Of a DNA stretch of 64,000 nucleotides, positions 1 to 9,303 are shown piece after piece. The position numbers and the translations under genes are program-made. The notes beneath the pieces are model-generated. The model was not told the DNA's origin. It ran no database searches and saw only the letters and a list, made by a program, of their open reading frames with translations. Source of the stretch: Paenibacillus algorifonticola (GTDB lineage: Bacteria; Bacillota; Bacilli; Paenibacillales; Paenibacillaceae); contig NZ_KQ040780.1 in assembly GCF_000971975.1 (NCBI RefSeq), positions 124,662-188,661 on the forward strand. The letters run 5' to 3'. Every line of letters begins with the position of its first letter. The stretch's first letter is position 1.

Positions 1-711
1 GTAGCGGGTACGCTTGGCAAGGCAGGTGTTCCATTGGAGCAGGCAGCGATTGCTGGTCAAAGCTTAGCGGAACGTATTACTGCGAACATTGAATCGACTA
101 ACCCGGTCAAAGGCATGAGCAATCAAATGGTTCCAATGATGATGGTGCTTGCTTCTTATGTTGGCGCGATGATCATGGGGATGAACCTGGAGCAATCGTC
201 GATGATGGTCAGTGCTGGGGCAAGCCGCTGGCAGCGTTTTGCAGCTCGCAGCATCATTACAGTTGGTGCGGCAATTGGCGTATCTCTTGTAGGCTCTTCT
301 TTGCTCGCTGCATTTAATGGACAAATGGAGCAGGGCTTCTTGAAGCTATGGCTGTTCCAGCTCATGTTCGTGCTTGCTTTTATGTTTGTCTCCCAAATGT
401 TCTTATATGTATTTGGCATGGCTGGCATGCTGTTCAATATTATTGCGCTGTCCGCGCAGCTCGTTTCATCGGGTGCGATTGTGCCGCGTGAGCTGCTCCC
501 GGATTTTTATGTAAAGCTTGGAGAGGCGCTTCCTGCAACTTATGCGGTTGAAGGGTTGATGAATGTGCTGTTCGGTGGCACGGGCATTGGTAGCGAGGTT
601 GTGGGGCTGGCCATTATTGCGATCATCGGTTTTGTGATCAGCATGACAGCGGTTGGCTTGAAGAAGCAGGCTGTGCCGAAGCCGGGGCAAATGGCAATGA
701 AGTCGAATTAA
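1..711 (+). CDS. C-terminal part of ABC-2/DUF3533-like membrane protein (5' end outside window)
   Basis: The reading frame is open from the first base, so this is the C-terminal ~236 residues of a longer gene; the internal TTG at 34 is not needed as a start. The visible part is very hydrophobic, with about five membrane segments separated by short loops, and ends in a lysine-rich cytoplasmic tail. The order of segments and the PATYAVEGL motif resemble the C-terminal permease block of ABC-2/DUF3533 (YhgE/Pip-like) exporters. A TetR regulator follows 71 bases downstream on the same strand, a common arrangement for drug or lipid exporters. Substrate cannot be inferred. Confidence 0.6.
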   Translation, partial: VAGTLGKAGVPLEQAAIAGQSLAERITANIESTNPVKGMSNQMVPMMMVLASYVGAMIMGMNLEQSSMMVSAGASRWQRFAARSIITVGAAIGVSLVGSSLLAAFNGQMEQGFLKLWLFQLMFVLAFMFVSQMFLYVFGMAGMLFNIIALSAQLVSSGAIVPRELLPDFYVKLGEALPATYAVEGLMNVLFGGTGIGSEVVGLAIIAIIGFVISMTAVGLKKQAVPKPGQMAMKSN

Positions 712-782
712 TTCGTTTCCGTACTTTCTGATCAGCCCCGAGTGATTGCGTCAAATAAAGTGGTTGCCGTTAGGAGGCTGAG

Positions 783-1379
783 ATGAAAGCTGCGGATATC
801 GATGTGAAAATGAGAATTTTGCTGGCAGCGAAAAAGCTGTTTGCCGCTCAAGGCTTTGACAGGACATCCGTCCGGCAAATTTGTGAGGAAGCGTGCGCGA
901 ATGTGGCGCTAATCTCTTATTATTTTGGCGGAAAAGATAATTTGTTTTTTGCACTGTTTGAAGCTTTTTTTCCTAGCAGGGGCATCGCTTCTATCGCTCA
1001 GGATATGGAACCGCTTGAAGGCATGAAGCTCGTTATTCGGGAGCTGCTCACCTTTCGTTATCAGGATGCTGAGCTATCTTATATTATTCAATGCGAGTTT
1101 GCGCTGCACACTCCGCGTATTGAAATGATTCAGGAGCGTGTCCTCCCGCTATGGCATCTAATATATCAATGGCTGCTGAAGGGGCGTGAGCAGGGAGTAT
1201 TTGAATTTGGTTCCATTCATACGGCTTTTACGGCGGTTAGCTCAACCCTACTTTTTCCGAAAGGAAATATCCACATGCTGGTGTTTATGGGCAAGGACAC
1301 GACCACGCTGGAGGAGCAGATTGCTGACACGACGGCCTTTATTTTAAAAGCGTTAAAACCGTCGAAGCAAGCCGAATAA
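783..1379 (+). CDS. TetR/AcrR family transcriptional regulator
   Basis: 198 residues, normal for TetR proteins. An N-terminal helix-turn-helix (about residues 10-55, with the FDRTSVRQICEEA and ALISYYFGGKDNLF stretches typical of the family) is followed by an all-helical ligand domain. The ATG at 783 is preceded by a good ribosome site (taggagg, 771-777). It lies just after the exporter gene and is most simply its local ligand-responsive repressor; that partnership is inferred from position only. An intrinsic terminator closes the unit. Confidence 0.88.
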   Translation: MKAADIDVKMRILLAAKKLFAAQGFDRTSVRQICEEACANVALISYYFGGKDNLFFALFEAFFPSRGIASIAQDMEPLEGMKLVIRELLTFRYQDAELSYIIQCEFALHTPRIEMIQERVLPLWHLIYQWLLKGREQGVFEFGSIHTAFTAVSSTLLFPKGNIHMLVFMGKDTTTLEEQIADTTAFILKALKPSKQAE

Positions 1380-1397
1380 GATCAACCCTAAACACGA

Positions 1398-1453
1398 GAA
1401 AACCAACTTCAACTCCGTTATGGCAAGCGGGGAGTGAGGTTGGTTTTCTTTTT
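1398..1453 (+). terminator. Intrinsic terminator after tetR-like gene
   Basis: Perfect 10-bp outer stem (gaaaaccaac 1398-1407 with gttggttttc 1439-1448), further inner pairing, then a T-rich tract. Confidence 0.85.
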
Positions 1454-1520
1454 CGCCTAAAAGGACGATTGAACACGACTGAACCTTAATAAAGCTGATG
1501 AGCAAATTCCGGATTGTTTC

Positions 1521-2165
1521 CTAAATATGGATGCTTACATTTTTTTTCATCATCAGTGAAGCGGCTTCCGCATCGCGGGCTTCCAGCGCATCAATGATCG
1601 CCTGATGCTCCTTGACACCTACCTGGGCAATCGAAGCAGGCTGTTTAATAAATAAATACTTATAGCGGCGAAGGTGCATTTGCAGCGAGGAGGTGAACGA
1701 TTGAATATAGGCATTATCCGCCAGCTCCAAAATGACATTATGGAATTCCTCGTCATATTCGAGCGCTTCATAAGGCTTGTTCTCCTGAATGCATTTCGCA
1801 AACTGGGCGTTCAGCTCATTAAGGCGGGCAATATGCTCCGGCTGAATATGCGGCACCGCAAGCTCGGCCGCGAGCGCATGCAGCGCAACAAGCGGCGCAT
1901 AAAGCTTAGGCATATCCTCTTCCTCAATCATCGTCACACGCGTTTCCTTGCTGGGCATCATTTGCACAAGTCCTTGTACTTCAAGCAATTGCAGCGCTTC
2001 GCGAATCGGCGTCCGGCTGACGCCAAGTGCATCTGCTAGCTCGGCATCAATCAGCTTCTCTCCAGGCTGAAGCGTGCCTTCTATAATCCATTTCTGGAGC
2101 TGGGCTAAAGCCCGGTCCTTCGCAGATATTCTTAGCGGCGAGGAATAATTAGTCGGTATGGGCAT
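1521..2165 (-). CDS. GntR family regulator, FadR/FCD subfamily
   Basis: 214 residues. The N-terminal winged helix-turn-helix is clear (GVSRTPIREALQLLEVQGL, about residues 48-66), followed by a helical FCD effector domain with acidic and histidine residues that usually bind a metal and a carboxylic acid. The start is supported by aaggtgat just upstream on the minus strand. It is divergent from the MFS exporter gene at 2394, and the 228-base gap holds a strong promoter and a 16-bp palindrome. It probably represses the exporter in response to an organic acid; the ligand is unknown. Confidence 0.9.
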   Translation of the reverse strand: MPIPTNYSSPLRISAKDRALAQLQKWIIEGTLQPGEKLIDAELADALGVSRTPIREALQLLEVQGLVQMMPSKETRVTMIEEEDMPKLYAPLVALHALAAELAVPHIQPEHIARLNELNAQFAKCIQENKPYEALEYDEEFHNVILELADNAYIQSFTSSLQMHLRRYKYLFIKQPASIAQVGVKEHQAIIDALEARDAEAASLMMKKNVSIHI

Positions 2166-2309
2166 TACATCACCTTCTTCAAAAAAATTCGAGCGGCAGC
2201 TCTTAAACGGCGTTTTGGGCTACTTCCTATCATATATCGAAGCAGCAAGAGGGCGCAAATGGATTAAAATAAGCTCGGTTTAGACAAAAAGCAACCGTGA
2301 AAATATATC

Positions 2310-2339
2310 TTGCTATATCATACATAATCAGAATATAAT
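2310..2339 (+). promoter_or_regulatory. Sigma-A promoter for MFS gene
   Basis: TTGCTA (2310-2315), 18-bp spacer, TATAAT (2334-2339), 54 bases upstream of the MFS start codon. Confidence 0.65.
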
Positions 2340-2355
2340 ATGCAATATATCGCAT
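2340..2355. promoter_or_regulatory. Candidate GntR operator palindrome
   Basis: ATGCAATATATCGCAT reads the same on both strands at 14 of 16 positions. It starts at the base after the -10 box, so a bound repressor would cover the transcription start. Assignment to the neighbouring GntR protein is inference. Confidence 0.55.
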
Positions 2356-2393
2356 AACAAACGTCGATTTTTACTTCGAAAAAGGAGATCCTG

Positions 2394-3626
2394 ATGTCAA
2401 CCAATCAAGCTGCTATTCGGCCAGCCAATGTGGCGGCCACCACTTTTTTTCCGATTTTGTTTGCTGCAAGCTCCGTACATTTGCTCAATGATACGATTCA
2501 AGCGATTGTGCCTGCGCTGTATCCGGTGCTTAAAGATTCTTTTTCATTAACCTTTTCGCAAATTGGCTTTATTTCTTTAATCATTAATTTGACGGCAGCG
2601 ATTTTACAGCCGCTTATTGGCATTTTTACCGATAAACGGCCGATTCCAAGGCTGCTGCCAATTGGCGTTCTTTTCACCCTTGCGGGTGTGCTGGTGCTGT
2701 CCTTCTCGGCGTATTATTGGATGATCCTCGCTGCGGTTATGCTGATTGGGGTAGGGTCAGCGATATTTCATCCGGAATCGGCGCGGGTTGCCTATTTGGC
2801 AGGCGGGGCGCGCAAAGGACTGGCGCAATCGATTTTTCAGTTTGGCGGAAATATTGGACAAGCACTTGCTCCAATTATGACGGCGATGTTGTTCGTGCAT
2901 ACGGGGCAAAAGGGGGTCGTCTGGTTTTCCCTGCTGCTCGTTATCGGATTCATGCTGCAAAGCTACGTCGCCAGTTGGTATACGAAGCACTTGAAGGCTG
3001 AGAAGGAGCGCAAGGGGACCGCGCAAAATCATCCGTTCGCAAGAAGCGGTCTCTCCAAGGGAAGAGTCGCGGTTGCGGTTACGATTATTATGATTTTGGT
3101 ATTTTCTAAATACGTTTATATTTCAGCAATAACGAGCTATTATTCTTTTTACGCAATCGAAAAATTCGGGGTATCGACGAGCCAGGCGCAAATGATCCTG
3201 TTCGTCTTTCTGGTTGCAAACGTCATTGGCCTGCTGTTCGGCGGCATGCTTGCTGACAAATTCAGCCGTCGTGCGCTGATTTGGTTTTCGATTTTGGGCA
3301 CGGCACCCTTTTCACTCGCTTTGCCGTATGCGAATTTAACGTTTTCCGTCATCTTGATCTTTTTTGCAGGGCTGATTTTGGCTTCAGCTTTCTCGATCAT
3401 TATGGTGTATACGAACGAGCTGCTGCCAGGGAAGGTCGGGCTCGTATCAGGCATTTTCTTCGGCCTTGCTTTCGGGCTTGGCGGAGCGGGGTCGGCGATT
3501 CTCGGCAATCTTGCTGATGCGACAAGCATCGTATTCGTTATCCAGTGCTGCTCGTATTTGCCGCTGCTGGGGCTATTCACCGTATTTCTCCCATCTGACA
3601 AAAAGAGTGAGCCGCTGCAAGCGTAA
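2394..3626 (+). CDS. MFS transporter, fosmidomycin-resistance (Fsr) type
   Basis: 410 residues with twelve predicted membrane helices, the normal major facilitator layout. N-terminal SSVHLLNDTIQAIVPALYP and GVGSAIFHPESARVA are characteristic of the FsR branch of small-molecule exporters. Ribosome site aaaggag at 2381-2387, seven bases before the ATG. Its promoter and probable operator lie in the gap shared with the divergent GntR gene, so it is probably induced by the GntR ligand. The Fsr name describes family; actual fosmidomycin export is not shown. Confidence 0.85.
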   Translation: MSTNQAAIRPANVAATTFFPILFAASSVHLLNDTIQAIVPALYPVLKDSFSLTFSQIGFISLIINLTAAILQPLIGIFTDKRPIPRLLPIGVLFTLAGVLVLSFSAYYWMILAAVMLIGVGSAIFHPESARVAYLAGGARKGLAQSIFQFGGNIGQALAPIMTAMLFVHTGQKGVVWFSLLLVIGFMLQSYVASWYTKHLKAEKERKGTAQNHPFARSGLSKGRVAVAVTIIMILVFSKYVYISAITSYYSFYAIEKFGVSTSQAQMILFVFLVANVIGLLFGGMLADKFSRRALIWFSILGTAPFSLALPYANLTFSVILIFFAGLILASAFSIIMVYTNELLPGKVGLVSGIFFGLAFGLGGAGSAILGNLADATSIVFVIQCCSYLPLLGLFTVFLPSDKKSEPLQA

Positions 3627-3640
3627 GCGGAAAAATGAAA

Positions 3641-3682
3641 GAGCGATGATTGGCGCCGTAAGGTGCTGGTCATCGCTTTTTT
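3641..3682 (+). terminator. Intrinsic terminator after MFS gene
   Basis: agcgatga (3642-3649) pairs with tcatcgct (3670-3677), with inner GC pairs, followed by a run of six T. Confidence 0.85.
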
Positions 3683-3811
3683 GCTTGCCAACTGCTTAAG
3701 CTTGTCTGCGATAAAGTCAAAATAATGATATAGGTTGGCAAAATACCGTCACAGCGCGAGCGGCATTTTTTTTATGATAAAGGTATCCATAATAGATCGA
3801 GGTGAAAGCTC

Positions 3812-4768
3812 ATGAATCCGCTACAAGAAACCACGGCGAAGCCAAAAATGTCAGACAAACAGAAGCTGACCGCGAAACGGTCAAGCGGCGCGATCCAGCG
3901 AAAAGAAACGCTCGCGGGTTTTCTGTTCGTAGGCCCGATGCTCATTGGAGTGACGGTGCTGACGCTGCTGCCGATACTCGCAACCTTCGCGCTATCGCTG
4001 GCGGACTGGAATTTTATCGCGGGCTTTGACGGCCTGAAATGGGTCGGCTTCGATAATTTTGAGCGGCTGGCGAAAGATGCGGCATTTCTGAAATCGCTGA
4101 AAAATAATGCTTACTTTCTGCTGACCGTTCCCGCCTATTTGGCAGTTTCCATGTTTCTCGCGATTATGATCGACAAGCATGTGTATTTGAAAAGCTACTT
4201 TAAGGTTGCGTATTTCATGCCGTATATTTCCAGTATTGTAGCGGTAGCTATCGTCTGGCAGGTACTTTTCCACCCGTCAGCGGGACCAGTTAACCAGCTG
4301 CTCTTGGCGCTTGGCATTGAAAATCCGCCGAAGTGGATTGCTGATCCCAAATATGCGCTTCCGTCGCTCATGATGATTACCGTCTGGACGGCTATCGGCT
4401 TTAATATGATCGTGTATATTGCAGGACTGCAATCGATTCCGCGGGATTTGTATGAGGCGGCCGATATTGATGGAGCAAACGCTTGGGTGAAATTCAAAAG
4501 CATTACGTTCCCACAGCTGTCGTCGACATCCTTCTTCCTGCTCGTAACGGGCATTATTTCGACGTTCAAGGTGTTTGATTTAATTGCGATTTTGACCAAG
4601 GGAGGGCCGCTTTCCTCGACCAGCATGATCGTCTGGTATTTATACGATACGGCGTTCGTCAATTTGAAAATCGGCTACGCCTCATCGATGGCGGTCGTCC
4701 TGTTCGCCTGTGTGCTGCTCATCACCCTGCTGCAATGGGCCTCGCAGAAGAAGTGGGTGAATTATTAA
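3812..4768 (+). CDS. Carbohydrate ABC transporter permease, MalF/UgpA type
   Basis: 318 residues with six membrane segments and a cytoplasmic N-terminal extension rich in Lys and Arg. The EAA loop (YEAADIDGANAWVKFKSITFP, about 220-240) is the docking site for the ATPase. Ribosome site gaggtg precedes the ATG. First gene of the polysaccharide locus, followed after 30 bases by the MalG-type partner and then the binding protein. No ATPase gene is present in this locus, so it must share a general MsmX-type ATPase encoded elsewhere, as is usual in Bacilli. Confidence 0.92.
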   Translation: MNPLQETTAKPKMSDKQKLTAKRSSGAIQRKETLAGFLFVGPMLIGVTVLTLLPILATFALSLADWNFIAGFDGLKWVGFDNFERLAKDAAFLKSLKNNAYFLLTVPAYLAVSMFLAIMIDKHVYLKSYFKVAYFMPYISSIVAVAIVWQVLFHPSAGPVNQLLLALGIENPPKWIADPKYALPSLMMITVWTAIGFNMIVYIAGLQSIPRDLYEAADIDGANAWVKFKSITFPQLSSTSFFLLVTGIISTFKVFDLIAILTKGGPLSSTSMIVWYLYDTAFVNLKIGYASSMAVVLFACVLLITLLQWASQKKWVNY

Positions 4769-4798
4769 TAGCATTTTTATAAGGGAGGCAAGAAGAGA

Positions 4799-5638
4799 AT
4801 GAACCAAAAAACGATAAGTACGGTTCGTAAATCGATTTTTACGGTGCTAATGATGGGCATGAGCATTTTGTTTTTGCTGCCCTTCGTTTGGATGTTGTCC
4901 ACTTCCTTCAAAATCGAGGCGGACGTGTTCACCTATCCGATCCAGTGGATACCGAAAACATGGCATGTCATCGAAAATTACAAGGAAGTGTGGAATGGAC
5001 AATTTCCGTTCTATAAATACTATTGGAATTCCATTAAAATTACAGTAATCACGACGATACTTTCGTGCATCGTATCTGCGCTTGCTGCTTATGGCTTCTC
5101 CAAAATCCAGTTTGCAGCAGGAAAATATTTGTTTATTATCGTACTCGCCACCTATATGATCCCGCATCAGGCGATTTTGGTGCCGCAGTTTATTTTGTAC
5201 CGCTCGATTGGTTTTTTCGACAGCCATTTGGGACTCATTATGCTCAGCAGCTTCAGCGTGCTCGGTACCTTCATGCTGCGCCAGTTTTTTATGGGCGTCC
5301 ATAATGAATATATTGAATCGGCGAAAATCGACGGGGCGGGCCATGGCCGGATATTTATGCAAATTGCGTTTCCGCTCGTTCGTCCCGCCGTTGCGACGTA
5401 TGCGATTTTGCGCTTCATTTGGACATGGAATGACTATCAGAATCCGCTGATCTTCCTGCGCACAGACAGCTTGTACACGATTCAATTGGCGATGCAAAAG
5501 TTTACGACCATTAACGGCGAGTTTTATTCGCTCATTATGGCGGCCGCCGTATCGTCCATCGTTCCGCTGCTGATCATTTTCGTCATTGGACAAAAAAGCG
5601 TTATCGAAGGCATTGCGCTGGGCGGGGTAAAGGGGTAG
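4799..5638 (+). CDS. Carbohydrate ABC transporter permease, MalG/UgpE type
   Basis: 279 residues, six membrane helices, with an EAA loop (YIESAKIDGAGHGRIFMQIAFP) near residues 164-184. Partner of the upstream MalF-type permease: together they form the membrane channel for an oligosaccharide. Ribosome site aagggagg (4782-4789). The C-terminus IEGIALGGVKG is the standard end of this family, so the gene is intact. Confidence 0.92.
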   Translation: MNQKTISTVRKSIFTVLMMGMSILFLLPFVWMLSTSFKIEADVFTYPIQWIPKTWHVIENYKEVWNGQFPFYKYYWNSIKITVITTILSCIVSALAAYGFSKIQFAAGKYLFIIVLATYMIPHQAILVPQFILYRSIGFFDSHLGLIMLSSFSVLGTFMLRQFFMGVHNEYIESAKIDGAGHGRIFMQIAFPLVRPAVATYAILRFIWTWNDYQNPLIFLRTDSLYTIQLAMQKFTTINGEFYSLIMAAAVSSIVPLLIIFVIGQKSVIEGIALGGVKG

Positions 5639-5759
5639 TCCGGTCAGTCGTAAGACGTGCACGCAGCGGCTCCTGCCCCAAGCAGGCTCCTCGGGGAAGT
5701 CAAAATAGTCGTAAATGTAGTCAATATTGTAGTATAGGAGCGGGCAGCCGCATTGCTAC

Positions 5760-5815
5760 AATAACGATAGAAAGCGCATACAAACATATTTCAGACAGCT
5801 ATCGTTATTTTTTAT
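5760..5815 (+). terminator. Stem-loop between permease and binding-protein genes
   Basis: aataacgatag (5760-5770) pairs perfectly with ctatcgttatt (5799-5809), followed by tttttatttt. It ends ten bases before the ribosome site of the binding-protein gene. It may act as a partial terminator or as an mRNA-stabilising hairpin allowing higher binding-protein expression. Confidence 0.55.
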
Positions 5816-5834
5816 TTTCAAGAGGAGGGTTTGC

Positions 5835-7241
5835 ATGTTTAGAAAAATGAAATGGTTATCGCTTATGCTGATGTCGATTATGATGGTGGCGGCGGGCTGC
5901 TCATCAGGCGGTAATGCAGAAAGCGGCGGGGCAGCGGCTTCGCCAGCAGCGAGCAGCAGCACGGAAAGCCCGGCGCAGGCGGCGGCTGATGAAGAGGTTG
6001 CGATTAAGCTGCATACGTTCGGCAACGAGGCGAGCTATAATTGGAAGCAGACGATTGCGGCATTTGAGGAAAAGTTTCCGAACATCAAGGTAGATGTCGT
6101 CGTATTGAGCGAGAAGGGCGATACGCAGGAGGCGATCCAGAAGCTGGATCTTGCCGCTTCCTCCAATGAACAAATGGATGTCATTATGTTCAGCGATCCA
6201 GCTGGCTATGCGCAGCGCGTTGGTCTTGGCATGGTTGCTCCGCTCGATGATTATATTGCCAAGGATGGCTTCAAGGTGAATGAAGAATACAAGGTGGATA
6301 CGATGCTGGACGGCAAATATTATGCGCTGCCAGGCAAGTTTAATCCTTGGTATGTGCTGCTGAACAAGACGCAGCTGACCGCTGCCGGACTAGAGGTGCC
6401 AACTGAATGGACATGGGATGACTTTATGAGTTATGCGAAGACGCTAACGACAGGCGATGGCGTATCGAAGCATTACGGTACGTATTTCCATGGTCCGCAA
6501 AATGGCGGCTGGATGGAATTCTTGAAGCTGGCGCTGGCGAATCAGCCGGATAATACCGAGTTTTTGAAGGCGGATGGCACTTCCAATCTGGATAATCCGC
6601 TCATGCGCAAAACGCTGGAGCTCCGCGTGCAGATGGAGAAGCAGGATAAATCGGCATCGCCATACACCGATATGATTTCGCAGAAGCTGCATTACCGCAA
6701 CCAGTTTTTCAATCAGGCAGTCAGCATGGTCATGATTGGCAGCTGGATGAACACGGAGCTTGGCGGAACCGAGCAATTCCCGCTTAACTTTGAGGTGGCG
6801 GTCGCTCCGATTCCGAAAAACGCAGCCGCAGACGAAGGCGGCTACACGATGGTGACGACGGATTATGTGTCGGTTGCGAATGCCTCCAAGCATAAGGATG
6901 CAGCGTACCAGTTTGTTCGTTGGTATACGACCGAGGGGCAGATCGCTCAAGGTAAAAATGTTCCGTCATGGAATGGCATTGACGATTCCCAGCTGGAAAC
7001 GATTATTGATACGATTTTGAGCGGTACGGCAAATCCGGAGAAGGTTGACAAGCAGTCGCTGCTGTCGGTGCTGAAAAACGCGAAATCATCCAAAATTATT
7101 CCGCCTGTTACGTATCAAGCGGAAATTTATAAAGTCATCAATGAGGAGTACGAGAAGCTGATTTTTGATCAGCAGGACATTGATCAAACGATTGCCGCTT
7201 TGCAGGAGCGTGTGCAGCAGGTGATTGATTCGAACAAGTAG
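5835..7241 (+). CDS. Extracellular carbohydrate-binding lipoprotein of ABC importer (family 1)
   Basis: 468 residues. Lipoprotein signal peptide with lipobox VAAG-C and Cys22 as the lipidated residue, then a low-complexity Ser/Gly/Ala linker typical of membrane-anchored binding proteins. The rest matches family 1 sugar-binding proteins (LHTFGNEASYNWKQTIAAFEEKFPNIKV near the mature start). Ribosome site agaggaggg before ATG 5835. Works with the two upstream permeases; neighbours point to a uronate-containing oligosaccharide as cargo. The order permease-permease-binding protein is less usual than binding protein first. Confidence 0.92.
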   Translation: MFRKMKWLSLMLMSIMMVAAGCSSGGNAESGGAAASPAASSSTESPAQAAADEEVAIKLHTFGNEASYNWKQTIAAFEEKFPNIKVDVVVLSEKGDTQEAIQKLDLAASSNEQMDVIMFSDPAGYAQRVGLGMVAPLDDYIAKDGFKVNEEYKVDTMLDGKYYALPGKFNPWYVLLNKTQLTAAGLEVPTEWTWDDFMSYAKTLTTGDGVSKHYGTYFHGPQNGGWMEFLKLALANQPDNTEFLKADGTSNLDNPLMRKTLELRVQMEKQDKSASPYTDMISQKLHYRNQFFNQAVSMVMIGSWMNTELGGTEQFPLNFEVAVAPIPKNAAADEGGYTMVTTDYVSVANASKHKDAAYQFVRWYTTEGQIAQGKNVPSWNGIDDSQLETIIDTILSGTANPEKVDKQSLLSVLKNAKSSKIIPPVTYQAEIYKVINEEYEKLIFDQQDIDQTIAALQERVQQVIDSNK

Positions 7242-7313
7242 CTGGAGTGTGGCGGAAGAAAGTCTGCTGCGCAAAAGTTTTACTTTTTCACCACATGGAT
7301 GAAAGGAAAAGGG

Positions 7314-7346
7314 AGAAGTGCAGAGCTATTGCTGCACTTCTTTTTG
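7314..7346 (+). terminator. Intrinsic terminator between binding protein and sensor kinase
   Basis: agaagtgcag (7314-7323) pairs perfectly with ctgcacttct (7332-7341), followed by TTTTTG. It separates the transporter transcript from the kinase-regulator transcript. A longer kinase frame starting at 7318 would begin inside this hairpin, which is one reason to prefer the start at 7450. Confidence 0.85.
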
Positions 7347-7449
7347 CCTGAAACCAGAAAAAATAAAGAGAGCAAAGAAAATAAAAGAAGAACGCAAAGG
7401 CAGCTCGTTTCAGTTACACTTGAAAGAACTACGAAAAAGGGGTGGAGTT

Positions 7450-9303
7450 ATGTCTAGTCAATGGCTGTCGCTGCTGCGGCTGAGGTCGTTTCGCCATCGG
7501 TTGATGGTTGCGGCCATCGTCTGCTTGCTCCTCCCCGCTTTAATTACGCTCGCCGTCTACAATATGCTGACGAAGGATGCGATGAAGCAGGAGGCGGTCA
7601 CGCAATCGCAGCAAAAGCTGGAGCTGGTGGATGGCTATGTATCCAATCTGTTTAATTATATGTTTTATATCGCCAATAACGTGCAGCTGGACTCCGAAAT
7701 GAACCGGATTATGAAAGCGATTGCTTCAGGCAAAACCTACGAAGGCGCAAGCGCGGAATATGACCGCTACCTCGACCGCATGAAGATTATGAATAAAATT
7801 GAAAATATGACCGTCGTCGGTGATAAGGCCTATGTGACGATTTTGCTGAAGGACGGGACGAATTTCGCCAATTATTCGATTGATGAATACAATCCCGGCT
7901 TGTTTCGCGAGGAGCCTTGGTTCGCGCAATTAAGTGGGCTGTCCGGGCTGCAATCGTTTTGGCCGGGAGCTACGCCGACGGTGTTTGACAGTGATAAAGT
8001 CCGCAGCCCCTATCAGCTCTCCATTGCCCGGGCATTGCGCGGTGACAGTGTAAATCCCTACGGCTACGTCATTGTGACGATACTGGAAAACAAGGTGAGC
8101 GATATTTTTCGGAAAATCGAGCTGGAGCAGGAAACGATGCTGCTCAGCAGCGAGGACCAAATTTTATCCCACCCCGACGCAAAGCGTGTGGGCGAAATTT
8201 TTCCTTACGCAACGCTTGCGAGCGATCAGGCGGACCCGCATATTTTGCAAATTGAAAAAGAGGATTATTTAATGGCGTGGCATACAAATTCGCTTACGGG
8301 CTGGAAGCTGGTGTCGCTTACTCCGTATGACCGAGCTGTTTTTAAGCTGAATGTCATTTTCAAACGCGTCTTTATGTTCCAGCTCGTATCTTTCTGCTTA
8401 TTTATGGTGCTGCTGCTTTATTTGCTGGGCAAATTTACAAGGCCGCTCGTTCGTCTGGGGCGGGTAGCAGAGACGGTGCAGCGCGGCAATTTGGAGGTGC
8501 GCTCGGGCATTCGGGGGGAGGATGAGATCGGCTATTTGGGTCAATCCTTCGATTTAATGCTCGATAAGGTGAAGGAGACGATTGGCGAAATAACGAAGAC
8601 GCAGGTGCGAAAGCGCAAGGCTGAGCTTGCGATGCTCCAGGCGCAAATTAACCCGCATTTTCTGTTTAATGTGCTGAATTCGATACGGATGAAGGTGCTG
8701 CGCAAAGGAGATTCGGAAAGCGCGGAAATGATCAGCTCGCTGTCGAAGCTGCTGCGGATGACCATTAGCCAGGATAAAGGCGTCATCCCGCTTCATGAGG
8801 AGGTAGATCTCGCAATTGATTATGTGAGGCTGATGAATATGCGGCAAAAGGAGAAGGCGGAGCTCACGCTTGACCTGTCACCTCTGAGCTTAACTGCACT
8901 CGTCCCGCGCTTTTGCTTACAGCCGATTATTGAAAATGCGCTCATTCACGGTCTCAGCCAGCAGGCCGGCTTAATGATGATTAGTGCGAGCGAAGCAGAA
9001 GGCGGCTATCAAATAACGGTAAGCGATAGCGGTCAAGGCATTGAGAAGGGAAAGCTCGAACGGCTGCGACATAAGCTGGGCGCAGGCTCCTTAGAAAAGC
9101 TTGAGCAGGGAGCTGTAGGCGAGGAAGAGGGAGATGCAGGCGCCTTGCCAGGCAAGTTTTCGGGCATCGGACTTGTAAATGTCTATGAACGGATGGGCAT
9201 AACCTACGGCGAACGCTTCCAGATGACGATAGACAGCGATATCGGGCAGGGCACAGTCATTACGCTGTACATTCCGAAGCAGGTGGTGGATTCTGATGGT
9301 TAA
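7450..9303 (+). CDS. YesM-type sensor histidine kinase
   Basis: 617 residues from ATG 7450, which has a GGGGTGGAG ribosome site; the frame can be extended 5' to 7318 but would then start within a terminator. TM1 about 18-38, extracytoplasmic sensing domain about 40-300, TM2 about 306-326, HAMP about 325-380. The His_kinase domain has the H-box NPHFLFN with His403, and the HATPase domain has the N-box around N496 and the IGLVNVYERM segment. Overlaps the response regulator by 8 bases. Likely senses the degradation products imported by the adjacent transporter and controls the lyase genes. Confidence 0.9.
   Translation: MSSQWLSLLRLRSFRHRLMVAAIVCLLLPALITLAVYNMLTKDAMKQEAVTQSQQKLELVDGYVSNLFNYMFYIANNVQLDSEMNRIMKAIASGKTYEGASAEYDRYLDRMKIMNKIENMTVVGDKAYVTILLKDGTNFANYSIDEYNPGLFREEPWFAQLSGLSGLQSFWPGATPTVFDSDKVRSPYQLSIARALRGDSVNPYGYVIVTILENKVSDIFRKIELEQETMLLSSEDQILSHPDAKRVGEIFPYATLASDQADPHILQIEKEDYLMAWHTNSLTGWKLVSLTPYDRAVFKLNVIFKRVFMFQLVSFCLFMVLLLYLLGKFTRPLVRLGRVAETVQRGNLEVRSGIRGEDEIGYLGQSFDLMLDKVKETIGEITKTQVRKRKAELAMLQAQINPHFLFNVLNSIRMKVLRKGDSESAEMISSLSKLLRMTISQDKGVIPLHEEVDLAIDYVRLMNMRQKEKAELTLDLSPLSLTALVPRFCLQPIIENALIHGLSQQAGLMMISASEAEGGYQITVSDSGQGIEKGKLERLRHKLGAGSLEKLEQGAVGEEEGDAGALPGKFSGIGLVNVYERMGITYGERFQMTIDSDIGQGTVITLYIPKQVVDSDG

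Noticed and set aside
4847-5662. 271-codon minus-strand frame inside the MalG-type permease gene
   Set aside because: Shadow frame lacking membrane segments, start signal and known motifs.
7259-7300. Resemblance to the groEL trailer elements (AAGTCTG ... AAAAGTTT ... ACCACAT)
   Set aside because: Only scattered words match and the hairpin is missing; too weak to call a third copy.
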